A DNA stretch of 64,000 bases, from assembly GCA_963698715.1 (NCBI GenBank), contig CAVORW010000002.1, positions 1-64,000 on the forward strand, in the 5' to 3' direction. The notes beneath the pieces are model-generated. The model saw only the letters and a program-made list of their open reading frames with translations, made no database searches and was not told where the DNA came from. The position numbers were made by a program, and so were the translations under genes. Positions 51,188-60,242 of the stretch are shown in pieces (within the stretch, counting starts at the first letter, position 1; the number at the start of each line of letters is the position of its first letter). The DNA is from CAWHJB01 sp963698715 (GTDB lineage: Bacteria; Chloroflexota; Anaerolineae; Anaerolineales; UBA4823).

Positions 51188-52288
51188 TCAAGTTTCAGGG
51201 CAAAAATGAACTATGACACTATCCGGATATGTGCCCCGCTTTCGCTTTTTCCCATCTTGCTTATAAGCTTCGACGTGGATCTGTCCTCTTTCTTCCAACA
51301 AAATGAGAGCCTTTGTCATATGAGATTTTATATATGGTGTCTCGTTTTCAACGTACTCCCTAACTATATATGCTGTAAGGACCTTTTCCAAAAAACGACT
51401 GAGTAGATCTTTCGCCAAATCCTCGGAGGGATCCAGTTGAAAGAGAATCAGCTGGTCTGGGTTGGTTCGATCCGAGAAACTAAATCCACTTGAGGGATCA
51501 ACTCGCCAAAATGCTTCTTTCATGCGCACATGTCCGAGTGGATGGTTGGTAGCAAAAAACAGGTAATAGATGATACGATTGTTTTCGTCTCTCATTTCAA
51601 AATATCGAACAAACCGAGCGTGTTTGCGAAGCTGGGCCTGATACAGCAGTCGTAATTCTACGATTTGATCCCCTCCAGACTTGATTACATCGATGACCTT
51701 GATTGTGCCGAACAGATCAATGATTTGCTGTTGAATAAGCGGATCAGGATGTTCAATAAATCGGTTGATGGAATCCGCCATCATATTTACAAATACTTCA
51801 GTTTTTGGATTTTTTAGTAGTCTCTCAATTAGATTAAAAGGAATACCTTTGAATCCGAAAGGATCAACGAAAGCGAAAGTTGGGGCGAGGTTGGCCCCTT
51901 GTTTTGCGAGATCGTCAAATATTTTTTTTAGAGTGTTATCGAATTGATCGTGAATAGGATAAACTGAATAATTTGCCGGTATTGACATCGATGCAAGTTC
52001 TACCTTTAAGTGTTCGATTCGACGTTTATCACTGTCAATAAACAAATATATGATTTCTCGATTAGGAAACCGAGAATTATGTTTCATTGCTTCTTTGAGC
52101 GCTATCAAAGGTGAGCCTTCCTCACCCCCTTTGTACCTTCCAGGTCCACAAAAGCCATCGATAAAAACAATCCGTCCATTGTATGTGCTTAATATTGGAA
52201 ACCATGCCCCAAGGTATCGGCGTAGTATTTCATGTTTAGCCAAGGTATGAGGTTCAATTTCCCATAAAGTATCAGAAGGTTTAGCCAT
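51188..52288 (-). CDS. tcmP: Three-Cys-motif partner protein TcmP
   Basis: 366 residues from the ATG at 52288 (MAKPSDTLWEIEPHTLAKHEIL; a longer frame adds 16 residues without a site). Landmarks: FIDGFCGPGRYKGGEEGSPLIAL, IIYLFIDSDKRRIEHL, PTFAFVDPFGFKGIPFNLIERLL and the C-terminal winged part. The GF-x-GPGRY and D-S-D segments resemble a SAM-dependent methyltransferase-like fold. TcmP genes lie next to three-Cys-motif proteins, as here, and the pair is suspected to be a defence or modification system, but no mechanism is established. Confidence 0.88.
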   Translation of the reverse strand: MAKPSDTLWEIEPHTLAKHEILRRYLGAWFPILSTYNGRIVFIDGFCGPGRYKGGEEGSPLIALKEAMKHNSRFPNREIIYLFIDSDKRRIEHLKVELASMSIPANYSVYPIHDQFDNTLKKIFDDLAKQGANLAPTFAFVDPFGFKGIPFNLIERLLKNPKTEVFVNMMADSINRFIEHPDPLIQQQIIDLFGTIKVIDVIKSGGDQIVELRLLYQAQLRKHARFVRYFEMRDENNRIIYYLFFATNHPLGHVRMKEAFWRVDPSSGFSFSDRTNPDQLILFQLDPSEDLAKDLLSRFLEKVLTAYIVREYVENETPYIKSHMTKALILLEERGQIHVEAYKQDGKKRKRGTYPDSVIVHFCPET

Positions 52289-52390
52289 AGTTGCACTCGT
52301 TATTAAGCTGCCAAGTCGCTGAAAAACATACACCAATTGGTCTCATTATTTTTTCTCTTACACGGCGCAAACTTTCGAGAAATTCTCTAC

Positions 52391-55201
52391 CTAACCTATA
52401 TTTATCTCATTAGCGTTCTTCACAATCTCATACCTCACTCCCAGCGCTTCCCGGAAATGCCTCTCCCCGCATTCGATCTTCCTGGCTTCATCCGGCCTGA
52501 GCTTGTCGCGCTCCCTGGTGCCCTTCGTCTCAGCCACAAGGTACAGCAACGGCTCCCCGCTCGGCTCGCCGTGCTCGTCGTGCGGCTGCCAAACGATGGC
52601 CCAATCCGGGTTGTACTCCCCAATCGGGGTCGGGACCGTGAACCAGCCGGGCAGCTTGACGTATAGCTGCACCTCAGCCATGGCTTCCAGGTCCTGGACG
52701 AATTTGCGCTCAACCTGCGAGTCGAACACCACCTGGTCGTAGATCGCTTTTCGGGCCGGCTCCATGTGAACCTGCCAGCTCTCGATCTCGGTATCGAGCT
52801 GGCTCATCTCATACCACTCGTTCAGTTTCTGGTATTGAATGCCTTCGATAAGTTGGTCCGCCAGGCGGGTCTTGATGGCCCGCACCGCCTCGGCCGCGAA
52901 TTCGTGCGGGTTCTCGATCATCTCCTGCTGGGCACGTTCGGGCAGCGCCCGCACAATCTCCAGTAGGGTCTTGCGGGTCAGACGCAGCGGCGGGCTGGCG
53001 TGGCGCATCAGGTCGGCCATCAGCTCGACCAGGTTGGGCAGCGGGTAGCGCCCCGCCAGGCTCTTGACCGATTTGGCCGTGCTGGTCTGCAGGGCGTAAA
53101 AGACGCTCTCTTCGCGTACCTCCAGGCTGACCTTGCTGACAGTCACGCGCGGCGGCTGGACGTCCACCTGGGCCAGATCGTGGACCATGTCGCGCACCAG
53201 GCGCCGGCTGTCCACCGTCACAGCGTAGCGGGTCTTGTGTTTGATACGTTCCCACAACTCCTTGAACTCGGGCCGCAGGGTGTACTCCTTGCGAAGATGG
53301 GCGGTAGCGCGCTTGCGGGCGTCCGCTGGTCTGGGCGGCAGGATGCCCACACCGTACTCCTCGGCAATGGCAGCCCGCTCGGCGTCGGTCAGGTCGGCGA
53401 TCGATTTCTTGTAGCGCTTTTCGATCTCTTGCTGGTATTCCAGGGCAATCTCGCTCTGCAAGCCGGCCACGAACTTCTCGTAGCTTTCGTTGGCCACCAC
53501 GGTCAGCACGTTCAGGCGCTCCTCGTGCTCGCGCTCGCCCTCTTGATCTACCGCCAGCCGCACGCCGCGCCCGACTTCCTGGCGCTTCTTCACGTCCGAG
53601 ACCGACTGGTTCAGGGTGCAGATCTGGAATACGTTGGGGTTATCCCAGCCTTCGCGCAGGGCCGAATGCGAGAAGATGAAAGCCACCGGCTCGTCGAAGG
53701 ACAACAGGCGCTCCTTGTCGTTCATGATCAGCTCGTAGGCTTCGCGATCCTTCTCGGCCTCGCCCGTGGCGCTGTCTTCCAGGATGACCTGCCCGCTTCG
53801 GGTGCGGCGCTGGGCGAAATAGCCGGCCTGGACTTCCCCTACCGGGCGTTCTTTCCAGGCGGGGAAGGACCGTTTCAAATCGTCGAAGGCCTGTGTGAAT
53901 AACCTGCGGATGAGACCATCTTCGGAAGCGTAGTTGTCCACCCGGTCGATAAAGAACAGCGAGAGCACCTTGATGCCCCGCCCGCGCAGGCGCTCCTGCT
54001 TACGCAGATGCTCCTCGATGGTGTAGCGGATCTGGGCCTCGAATATGGCTTCCTTGTCCGCCCCGATCTCCTCACCCACCTGGATTTCCTGGTTGTTGGC
54101 GAAGCGCACGAAGCCGTAGCCGGGGTTGATCTCCTCGATCTCGTAGCCGGCGTACTCGCGGCGTCCGGTTTTCGTTTCCAGCGAATCGCCCGGTCGCAGC
54201 GTTAAGGTTGTCTCTTTGATCGAACCGCTGCGCATGCGCTTGAAAACTTTCATGCGGGCGGTGATGGTCTTCTTCTGGCTCCGGATCTCCTGCAGGCAAA
54301 CGTAGGGCGTGGCCTGGTCATCTTCCTTCACCACCGAGGCGACTTCGATGCGCTTGACCAGCCCCTGGCGGTAGGCTTCGTAGGGCGTCAGCCGGTAGAC
54401 CACGTTGTAGGGGTTGCGGTGGGTGGCGCTGTAGCGCAGGGCGAACAGCGGGCGCAGCGCAGCCAGGGCCGCGATGGATTTTTCGCTCTCCATGTTCTGC
54501 GGCTCGTCCAGGATCAGGATCGGCCGGGCGGCCTGCACCAGGTGGATGGGCGTTTCGCCCTGCAGGCGGTCGGTGGTCTGGTGGATGACGTTGCCGGCCT
54601 TGTTGAAGGCCGCCAGGGTCATGATCATGATCTCGACCCCGTCCGACAGGGCGAACTGGCGCACCTGGGACAGGTTGGCCGAGTCGTAGACGTAGTAGCG
54701 GTAGGGCAGGTTTCCGTACAGGCGCTGGAAGTGGTCGCGCGTGATCTGCAGGGTCTTGAGCACCCCCTCGCGGATGGCTATGGAGGGCATGACCACGATG
54801 AATTTGCGCATGCCGTAGCGCTGGTACAGCTCCAGCAAGGTGCGCAGGTAGATGTAGGTCTTGCCGGTGCCGGTCTCCATCTCGACCGAGAAATTATAGA
54901 ATTGAGACTCGACGGTCCCATTTCCAAATTGGGCCAGGATCTCCGGGTCAGCTACCAGCGTCTCCAGGAGTGGGTCAGGTGTAATCCTGTTGCGTTTCTG
55001 CACCAGGTGCAGGTTATCCAGCAGTTCAGCCGGAGAGAGATCCAGGCGGTTGGGCGCGGCGGCGAAGGCTGCCCCGAATTGCCCAGATTCTTCGTTGAAG
55101 CGCAGCTCTGTTTCAATGCGCGGCTGGCCGTCGAACAGGTCGGTGACAGCCTGGATAGCGTCAAGTTGGTAAGGCTGGTTAGGGTCAAATTTTAGTTGCA
55201 T
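52391..55201 (-). CDS. res: Type III restriction enzyme, Res subunit
   Basis: 936 residues. A superfamily 2 helicase core: Q-like YQLDAIQAVTDLF, Walker A METGTGKTYIYLRTL (108-122), ILILDEPQNMES (motif II, DEPQ) and VKKRQEVGRGVRLAVD (motif VI). The C-terminal endonuclease domain has YNPDWAIVWQ and LLYLVAETKGTRERDKLR, the PD...ExK residues. With Mod it would cut DNA at a distance from two inversely oriented unmethylated sites. It is the last gene of the operon, 6 bases after the DUF6602 gene. Confidence 0.93.
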   Translation of the reverse strand: MQLKFDPNQPYQLDAIQAVTDLFDGQPRIETELRFNEESGQFGAAFAAAPNRLDLSPAELLDNLHLVQKRNRITPDPLLETLVADPEILAQFGNGTVESQFYNFSVEMETGTGKTYIYLRTLLELYQRYGMRKFIVVMPSIAIREGVLKTLQITRDHFQRLYGNLPYRYYVYDSANLSQVRQFALSDGVEIMIMTLAAFNKAGNVIHQTTDRLQGETPIHLVQAARPILILDEPQNMESEKSIAALAALRPLFALRYSATHRNPYNVVYRLTPYEAYRQGLVKRIEVASVVKEDDQATPYVCLQEIRSQKKTITARMKVFKRMRSGSIKETTLTLRPGDSLETKTGRREYAGYEIEEINPGYGFVRFANNQEIQVGEEIGADKEAIFEAQIRYTIEEHLRKQERLRGRGIKVLSLFFIDRVDNYASEDGLIRRLFTQAFDDLKRSFPAWKERPVGEVQAGYFAQRRTRSGQVILEDSATGEAEKDREAYELIMNDKERLLSFDEPVAFIFSHSALREGWDNPNVFQICTLNQSVSDVKKRQEVGRGVRLAVDQEGEREHEERLNVLTVVANESYEKFVAGLQSEIALEYQQEIEKRYKKSIADLTDAERAAIAEEYGVGILPPRPADARKRATAHLRKEYTLRPEFKELWERIKHKTRYAVTVDSRRLVRDMVHDLAQVDVQPPRVTVSKVSLEVREESVFYALQTSTAKSVKSLAGRYPLPNLVELMADLMRHASPPLRLTRKTLLEIVRALPERAQQEMIENPHEFAAEAVRAIKTRLADQLIEGIQYQKLNEWYEMSQLDTEIESWQVHMEPARKAIYDQVVFDSQVERKFVQDLEAMAEVQLYVKLPGWFTVPTPIGEYNPDWAIVWQPHDEHGEPSGEPLLYLVAETKGTRERDKLRPDEARKIECGERHFREALGVRYEIVKNANEINIG

Positions 55202-55207
55202 TATTCA

Positions 55208-56056
55208 CTATAGTTGGATGTTCACTTCAGGGAACATAGTTAACTGACCGGCATTTAACCCACAATAATGCAGCCGAAAAGCCTCTTTGCCCCCTCGATC
55301 AGGGTCTGGAAAGAAAGCCCACCGCATGTCCGGCTGCAATTCCGGACTGATTTGCCAGATCAGGTTACTTATAAAGTAGGCGGGAGCCAGACCTTTATGA
55401 GACGGGCGATAGAATACGTAAGAATGCCAGGCAGGGCCACCAATCTCCCCGTCAGCCTGCTCCTGTGCATTATTCCAAAACCGGCTAAAGATATCTGGGC
55501 CATAGGCGACACAATTGATTGCTCTAGCAACATCCTGATTTGCAGCATCAAAATTCGCTCTAACGAGATCTGAGGATCTACCACTCGCAAGTCGGTTTTC
55601 ACGGGCACTTTGACCCTCAAAAACAAAGAGCCCTGCCCAACATTTGTGATCCCTGCGTTGATGCCTGATTTCAGCTACATTATCCGCTAATTTCGTAAGT
55701 GTTTCGGTGAGCGTGCCTCTATCGGGTTGGGAAGTTTTCACCTCTATGATGGCTTCCACACAATCAGCAGTTACAATCACCAAATCGCCTTCTTTAAACA
55801 GCGTAGGTTTTTGTTTGCTGGTAATTAGGATATCAAGTTGTTTCGAATTCCCGTTTTGGTAGCAAACGAAGCCTTTACCTACACGATAAATCTCGGGCAA
55901 TCTTGAGCGAATTGCATTTCGAAGTACAGCCTCTTTGTGTTCACCATCAGATAACCAGTGACTGGATCCGATTAAATTTCGGATCCGGTCTTTAAGCGAT
56001 CTGAACTCATCGCCTATGGATTTATGATAAGCAAAAAAATCAGTATGAGTAGGCAT
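55208..56056 (-). CDS. DUF6602 protein (PD-(D/E)xK-like) between mod and res
   Basis: 282 residues from the ATG at 56056. The DUF6602 core is visible: LRNAIRSRLPEIYRVGKGFVCYQNGNSKQLDILITSKQKPTLF and VTADCVEAIIEVKTS, which has the D...ExK residues of the restriction-endonuclease fold. It lies between mod (14-base gap) and res (6-base gap), so all three are one operon. Its place suggests it adds nuclease, sensor or anti-evasion activity to the type III system. Confidence 0.78.
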   Translation of the reverse strand: MPTHTDFFAYHKSIGDEFRSLKDRIRNLIGSSHWLSDGEHKEAVLRNAIRSRLPEIYRVGKGFVCYQNGNSKQLDILITSKQKPTLFKEGDLVIVTADCVEAIIEVKTSQPDRGTLTETLTKLADNVAEIRHQRRDHKCWAGLFVFEGQSARENRLASGRSSDLVRANFDAANQDVARAINCVAYGPDIFSRFWNNAQEQADGEIGGPAWHSYVFYRPSHKGLAPAYFISNLIWQISPELQPDMRWAFFPDPDRGGKEAFRLHYCGLNAGQLTMFPEVNIQL

Positions 56057-56070
56057 CGCTTTCCCCGATC

Positions 56071-57963
56071 CTAAATCGTCTCCAGCCGGCACTGCAGCGC
56101 CAGATTGGCGGCGGCCTCATCGTCCAGGGACGCATCCCTGCAAATGAACAGGTCTTCCTTTCTCAACTGCAGCATCTCGACCGCCTGCAGGGTCAGACGC
56201 GGCGCCAGGCAGGCATAGAAGGATTGGCCTCTTTCGCGGTCGCTGACCTGGTAGAAATCAATCGGTGGTTCGCTCGAATCACGGGGATTGACAGCGTGCA
56301 ACTCGATCGTGTAATCCAACCCGAAGCCGTGCTTGATAGCCAGCTCGGCCAGCACGCCTTCCACCGTCCAGCCCTCCACCAGCGGATCGCGGAACAGCTC
56401 CATCTGTTGGGCATAGGCTTGCGGGTCTTTCTCCTCCACGCCTACCCAGGGCTTGAAATGCGAAGGAACCAACTTGAAGACCCGGAAACCCAGGTCCTCG
56501 GGTGTTTCCATTGGAAGTGGAATCTGCTCATTGCCCCGACCTTCAAGGGAAGAAATGGCATTTCTTATACGGGTTTTGCCAATATCAGCGATGGTGTGCA
56601 GTCTTTTTTCCGGCTGTTTAAATGGTTCTGGAAATTGAACCATAATAAACCGTCTTCCGCCCCTATCTTCTCGGTTTTGTTTTAGCACCGCATGCGCTGT
56701 TGATGCGCTTCCAGAGAAGAAATCCAAAACAATATCTTCCTCGTCTGGAGAACTTCCAATTGATAAAATCCTCTGAATTAATCTGGTTGGCTTAACCGTG
56801 TCTAGTACATTATCGGTGTTTTCGAATTCTACAAACTTCAATAGTTCTTGCTTTGCCTCTTGGGTATGACCAACTTCTTGATAGGTCCATAATGTCTGCG
56901 GTACCTTTCCTTGCTTTACTTCGGATAAGAAACGTTTTATTGCAGGCACACTATTTCCATCTTCCCCCCACCAAATTCTGTTATCTTGATTCAATTCTCT
57001 AAACTTATCTTCTGAGACTCGCCAATAAGATCCCGATGGGGGCCCCGAAATCACACGCCCTGAAGGGCATGTAATTGAATACAATCCTCGGCTGTAATAA
57101 TTTCGCGCATCCAATCCACCAGGTTTCCAAGGTCCGCGTGGGTCATTATCAGGATTGTTATATCTTGCATCCATTTCTTCTGTTCTTGGTAGCAGGCTTG
57201 GAACCCAAATCTCCCCATTTTTTGCGTATATAACTACGTAATCATGATCTTCCGAAAAGTGCCGTGCAGAGCTTTTTGGTGAATATACCTTTTGCCATAA
57301 TACAGTTGTAATGAAATTTTCCTCCCCAAAAATCTCATTCATCAGCATTCGCAGGTTATATACCTCATGGTCGTCGATGCTCACGAAGATCACCCCGTCC
57401 TCGCGCAGTAACTGCCTCGCCAGGAACAGGCGCGGGTACATCATGCTCAGCCAGGCTGAATGGTAACGCCCGCTGGTCTCGGGGTTGCTGGTCAGCAGGT
57501 TGCCCTCCGCATCCTGCTGCCCGGTCAGCTCCAGGTATTGACCCAGCGGGTCGCGGTAATCGTCCGGATAGATGAAATCGTTGCCGGTGTTGTAGGGCGG
57601 GTCGATGTAGATCAGTTTGATCCGACCAAAATAAGGTTTGTAGAGCAGTTTGAGTACTTCCAGGTTGTCGCCTTCGATAAAAAGGTTGCGGGTTGTATCG
57701 AAATCCGGCGACTCCTCCGGGGTGGGTACCAGGGTGGCACGCGTGGGCGTTTGCAGCAGCCGGATGGCGTCGCGCTTACCGGCCCAGGAGAAGGCATAGC
57801 GCTCGGGGGCGTCGTCGACAAGGTTGCCAAGTGCGGCGCGCAGTCTTTCGAAGTCGATCTTGCCCTCGCTGAAGGCTTCAGGGACCAGCTCTTGAAGAGC
57901 CTGGAGGCGTTCGCCAGTCAGATCGGGGACGGAGATGGAGGGGTGTTTTTGGGATTCGGCCAA
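56071..57963 (-). CDS. mod: Type III DNA methyltransferase, Mod subunit
   Basis: 630 residues, beta-class N6-adenine methyltransferase. Catalytic motif IV DPPYNTGNDF (121-130) comes before SAM motif I VLDFFSGSASTAHAVL (about 425-440), the order of the beta class. A target-recognition region of about 250 residues lies between (AKNGEIWVPSLLPRTEEMD to HTQEAKQELL). The N-terminal part FIEGDNLEVLKLLYKPYFGRIKLIYID is also typical. It starts the operon mod-DUF6602-res and is full length. Confidence 0.93.
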   Translation of the reverse strand: MAESQKHPSISVPDLTGERLQALQELVPEAFSEGKIDFERLRAALGNLVDDAPERYAFSWAGKRDAIRLLQTPTRATLVPTPEESPDFDTTRNLFIEGDNLEVLKLLYKPYFGRIKLIYIDPPYNTGNDFIYPDDYRDPLGQYLELTGQQDAEGNLLTSNPETSGRYHSAWLSMMYPRLFLARQLLREDGVIFVSIDDHEVYNLRMLMNEIFGEENFITTVLWQKVYSPKSSARHFSEDHDYVVIYAKNGEIWVPSLLPRTEEMDARYNNPDNDPRGPWKPGGLDARNYYSRGLYSITCPSGRVISGPPSGSYWRVSEDKFRELNQDNRIWWGEDGNSVPAIKRFLSEVKQGKVPQTLWTYQEVGHTQEAKQELLKFVEFENTDNVLDTVKPTRLIQRILSIGSSPDEEDIVLDFFSGSASTAHAVLKQNREDRGGRRFIMVQFPEPFKQPEKRLHTIADIGKTRIRNAISSLEGRGNEQIPLPMETPEDLGFRVFKLVPSHFKPWVGVEEKDPQAYAQQMELFRDPLVEGWTVEGVLAELAIKHGFGLDYTIELHAVNPRDSSEPPIDFYQVSDRERGQSFYACLAPRLTLQAVEMLQLRKEDLFICRDASLDDEAAANLALQCRLETI

Positions 57964-58209
57964 TGGGAGCTCCTGGCAGTAGGCGAGTGATACTTTTGAT
58001 CGAAAAGGGGCATATCCCCCTCAAGGATTTAACCCAATAAAACAATAAGCATCGAAAGGGGAACGAATTCCTGTTTAGAATAGAGTTGATCTTTTCTAGC
58101 TTAACAATTATATACTGATTGCAGGAATGAGCGAGTAAAACAAGCCTAAATTAAGATGGATGTGTCCAATTTGGTAACACGGCAAATTTGCGATATACTT
58201 AATTGAAAC

Positions 58210-58255
58210 TTTTCGTAATTTGCCACTTTTTCAAAAAAGTGGCAAATTACGAAAA
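58210..58255. promoter_or_regulatory. Perfect 46-bp palindrome before the AbiE operon
   Basis: A 22-base arm (58210-58231) is repeated inversely and without mismatch at 58234-58255 with only CA between. Core half-site: GTGGCAAATTACG. A third related half-site, GGCAAATTTGCG, lies at about 58181-58192. It sits 19 bases before the AbiEi start. AbiEi proteins repress their own operon by binding inverted repeats, so this is the likely operator; the transcript would also form a very stable hairpin. Confidence 0.75.
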
Positions 58256-58274
58256 AGAGATGGAGAACATATCA

Positions 58275-59066
58275 ATGAAGAAAGATAATCTATATATTCC
58301 GGAATTAAATAAGGCATTTGCGCAACACAAGACTATTCGCAAGAGTGAGTTGCGCGATTTTTATGTTAATCAATATAAGGGCTTGGATCCAAATACTTTT
58401 CGAAGAATAGTGTATTCCTTGGAAAAAGAAAACGTAGTCATCAAAGTTGATCCAGGGGTATATGTTCTGGACAATAACAATAATGAGGTTTGGACGAAGC
58501 GAATAAATTTCATCCCCGAGTTTTCTGCCGAACTCAAGTCAATTTATTCTTTAGTTCAAAAGAAGTTCCCATATACCGAAACAATCCTATGGGAGACAAG
58601 AATCCTTCATGATTTTATGATCCACCAGCCGGGACTGAATTTGACGATTGTAGAAACTGAAAAAGAAGCGACCGAATCTATTTTTAATTTCCTGGACAAC
58701 CAGTTTACTGGCAGAGTCTTTTTAGACCCAGATCGAGAAGTCGTCGAGAAGTATGTTTTGCGTAATGCAAATAGCATTCTCGTTCTACCGATGATCAGCC
58801 GGTCGCCTCATCAACGGATAAACGGCATTCCAAGCCCGAAACTGGAAAAAATCCTTGTGGATATTTGGTCGGATAGGGATAAGTTCTTCATGTTTCATGG
58901 ACAGGAGCTTGTGAACATTTATGAAATGGCTTTCCAGGATTTTCAGGTTAGTGAAAGGACTTTTTTCTGGTACGCCCGGCGACGGAAAGTTGAACAGGAA
59001 ATCAGAGCATTTATCGCCCAAGAAACTGCCATCAAATTGATCCAAGCGCTGGAGACGAATCAATGA
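58275..59066 (+). CDS. AbiEi-family antitoxin (type IV toxin-antitoxin)
   Basis: 263 residues from the ATG at 58275 (site GATGGAG; the longer frame starts inside the palindrome). An N-terminal winged helix (about 5-70, LNKAFAQHKTIRKSELRDFYVNQYKGLDPNTFRRIVYSLEKENVVIKVDPGVYVL) is followed by the AbiEi-like domain with FPYTETILWETRILHDFM. It would repress the operon and neutralise the toxin indirectly. The stop overlaps the toxin start by 4 bases. Confidence 0.82.
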   Translation: MKKDNLYIPELNKAFAQHKTIRKSELRDFYVNQYKGLDPNTFRRIVYSLEKENVVIKVDPGVYVLDNNNNEVWTKRINFIPEFSAELKSIYSLVQKKFPYTETILWETRILHDFMIHQPGLNLTIVETEKEATESIFNFLDNQFTGRVFLDPDREVVEKYVLRNANSILVLPMISRSPHQRINGIPSPKLEKILVDIWSDRDKFFMFHGQELVNIYEMAFQDFQVSERTFFWYARRRKVEQEIRAFIAQETAIKLIQALETNQ

Positions 59067-60100
59067 TCTCAAGCCGAGCCCGCGGGATAGATTGGATCAG
59101 GAAAATCCGGGCAGATTCCCAAATACCAACAGATCCGATCCTGATCGAAAAGATGATTTTAGCGTTGGTGCTTCTGGAAGGTTTGCATAACAGCGGGTTG
59201 GATTTCGTATTCAAGGGCGGAACTTGCATGCTGTTGGTATTAGGAGCGCCCAAACGATTTTCAATTGACATTGATATTGTCGTTAATCCAGATGAGGCGT
59301 TGGATACTGCCCTTCAGTCGGTCATTCAAGAAGGGATATTCCATCGATTCGAAGAGGATAAGCGTTCCAGTGATATTCCAAAACGCCACTATAAATTCTT
59401 TTTTACCTCTGAGGTTGAACGCAGGGAAAGCTCTATTCTTCTGGATGTTTTGTTCGAGGTAGACCCTTACCCGGTTTGTCAAAATGTTCCACTGAATACA
59501 GAGTTTATCATCCTGGACGGTGAACCCAGTTTACTAAAATGTCCGGTTCAAGAATGCCTGCTCGGGGATAAATTGACTGCTTTCGCTCCCAATTCAACCG
59601 GTGTTTTATATGGTAAACACAAAGAACTCGAGATCATAAAGCAGTTATACGATATCGGGTTGCTCTTTGATGTGGTTACGGATGTGGACTTGATTAGAAG
59701 AACCTTTCACGCTATTGCATCTAAGGAAATTGCCTATCGAAAATTAGCCTCACTATCAACCGCGGATGTTCTCAGCGACATTTTCGAAACTGCCTGCCTG
59801 ATCGGTATGCACGGTTATGACGCAGAAGATAAGTACGCCGAGCTCCAGAGCGGGATCAAAAAGCTCGCTGCGTTTATCTATGCAGAACGCTTCAGCTTAG
59901 ATTCGGCAATCCTTTGTGCGGCAAAAACCGCTTACCTGGCTTCACTAATCAGGAAAGGAGCATCTGAAATTTCGCGCATTGATCCAAGTATTGATTTAAC
60001 CGACCTGTTCATACAAGATCCAAGATACAACAAGTTAAATAAAGTCAAGAAAACCAGTCCCGAAGCCTTTTATTATTTCTATAAAGCGCTTGAGGGATGA
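59063..60100 (+). CDS. AbiEii/AbiGii-family nucleotidyltransferase toxin
   Basis: 345 residues. The nucleotidyltransferase site is FKGGTCMLLVLGAPKRFSIDIDIVV: KGGT at 51-54 and the metal Asp pair at 69 and 71. A later Asp-containing strand is SSILLDVLFEVDPYP, and LLGDKLTAFAPNSTG is the typical AbiEii block. Such toxins modify tRNA or related targets and give abortive phage resistance. It is translated together with AbiEi. Intact. Confidence 0.88.
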   Translation: MISSRARGIDWIRKIRADSQIPTDPILIEKMILALVLLEGLHNSGLDFVFKGGTCMLLVLGAPKRFSIDIDIVVNPDEALDTALQSVIQEGIFHRFEEDKRSSDIPKRHYKFFFTSEVERRESSILLDVLFEVDPYPVCQNVPLNTEFIILDGEPSLLKCPVQECLLGDKLTAFAPNSTGVLYGKHKELEIIKQLYDIGLLFDVVTDVDLIRRTFHAIASKEIAYRKLASLSTADVLSDIFETACLIGMHGYDAEDKYAELQSGIKKLAAFIYAERFSLDSAILCAAKTAYLASLIRKGASEISRIDPSIDLTDLFIQDPRYNKLNKVKKTSPEAFYYFYKALEG

Positions 60101-60242
60101 AAAATATTAATTATCCCGAATAATAAGAACAAATGTTCTCGTAACTCCCAGTTTGAAGTATAATATTCTATAAGATCAGGCTCAGTTCGGATCATCTAGA
60201 AAAGGTTTCTCTATCAGGTGCTTGATATATGGGAGGTGTGCA

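Noticed and set aside
53000..55195. Several long plus-strand frames opposite res
   Set aside because: Shadows of a GC-rich, well-conserved type III restriction gene.
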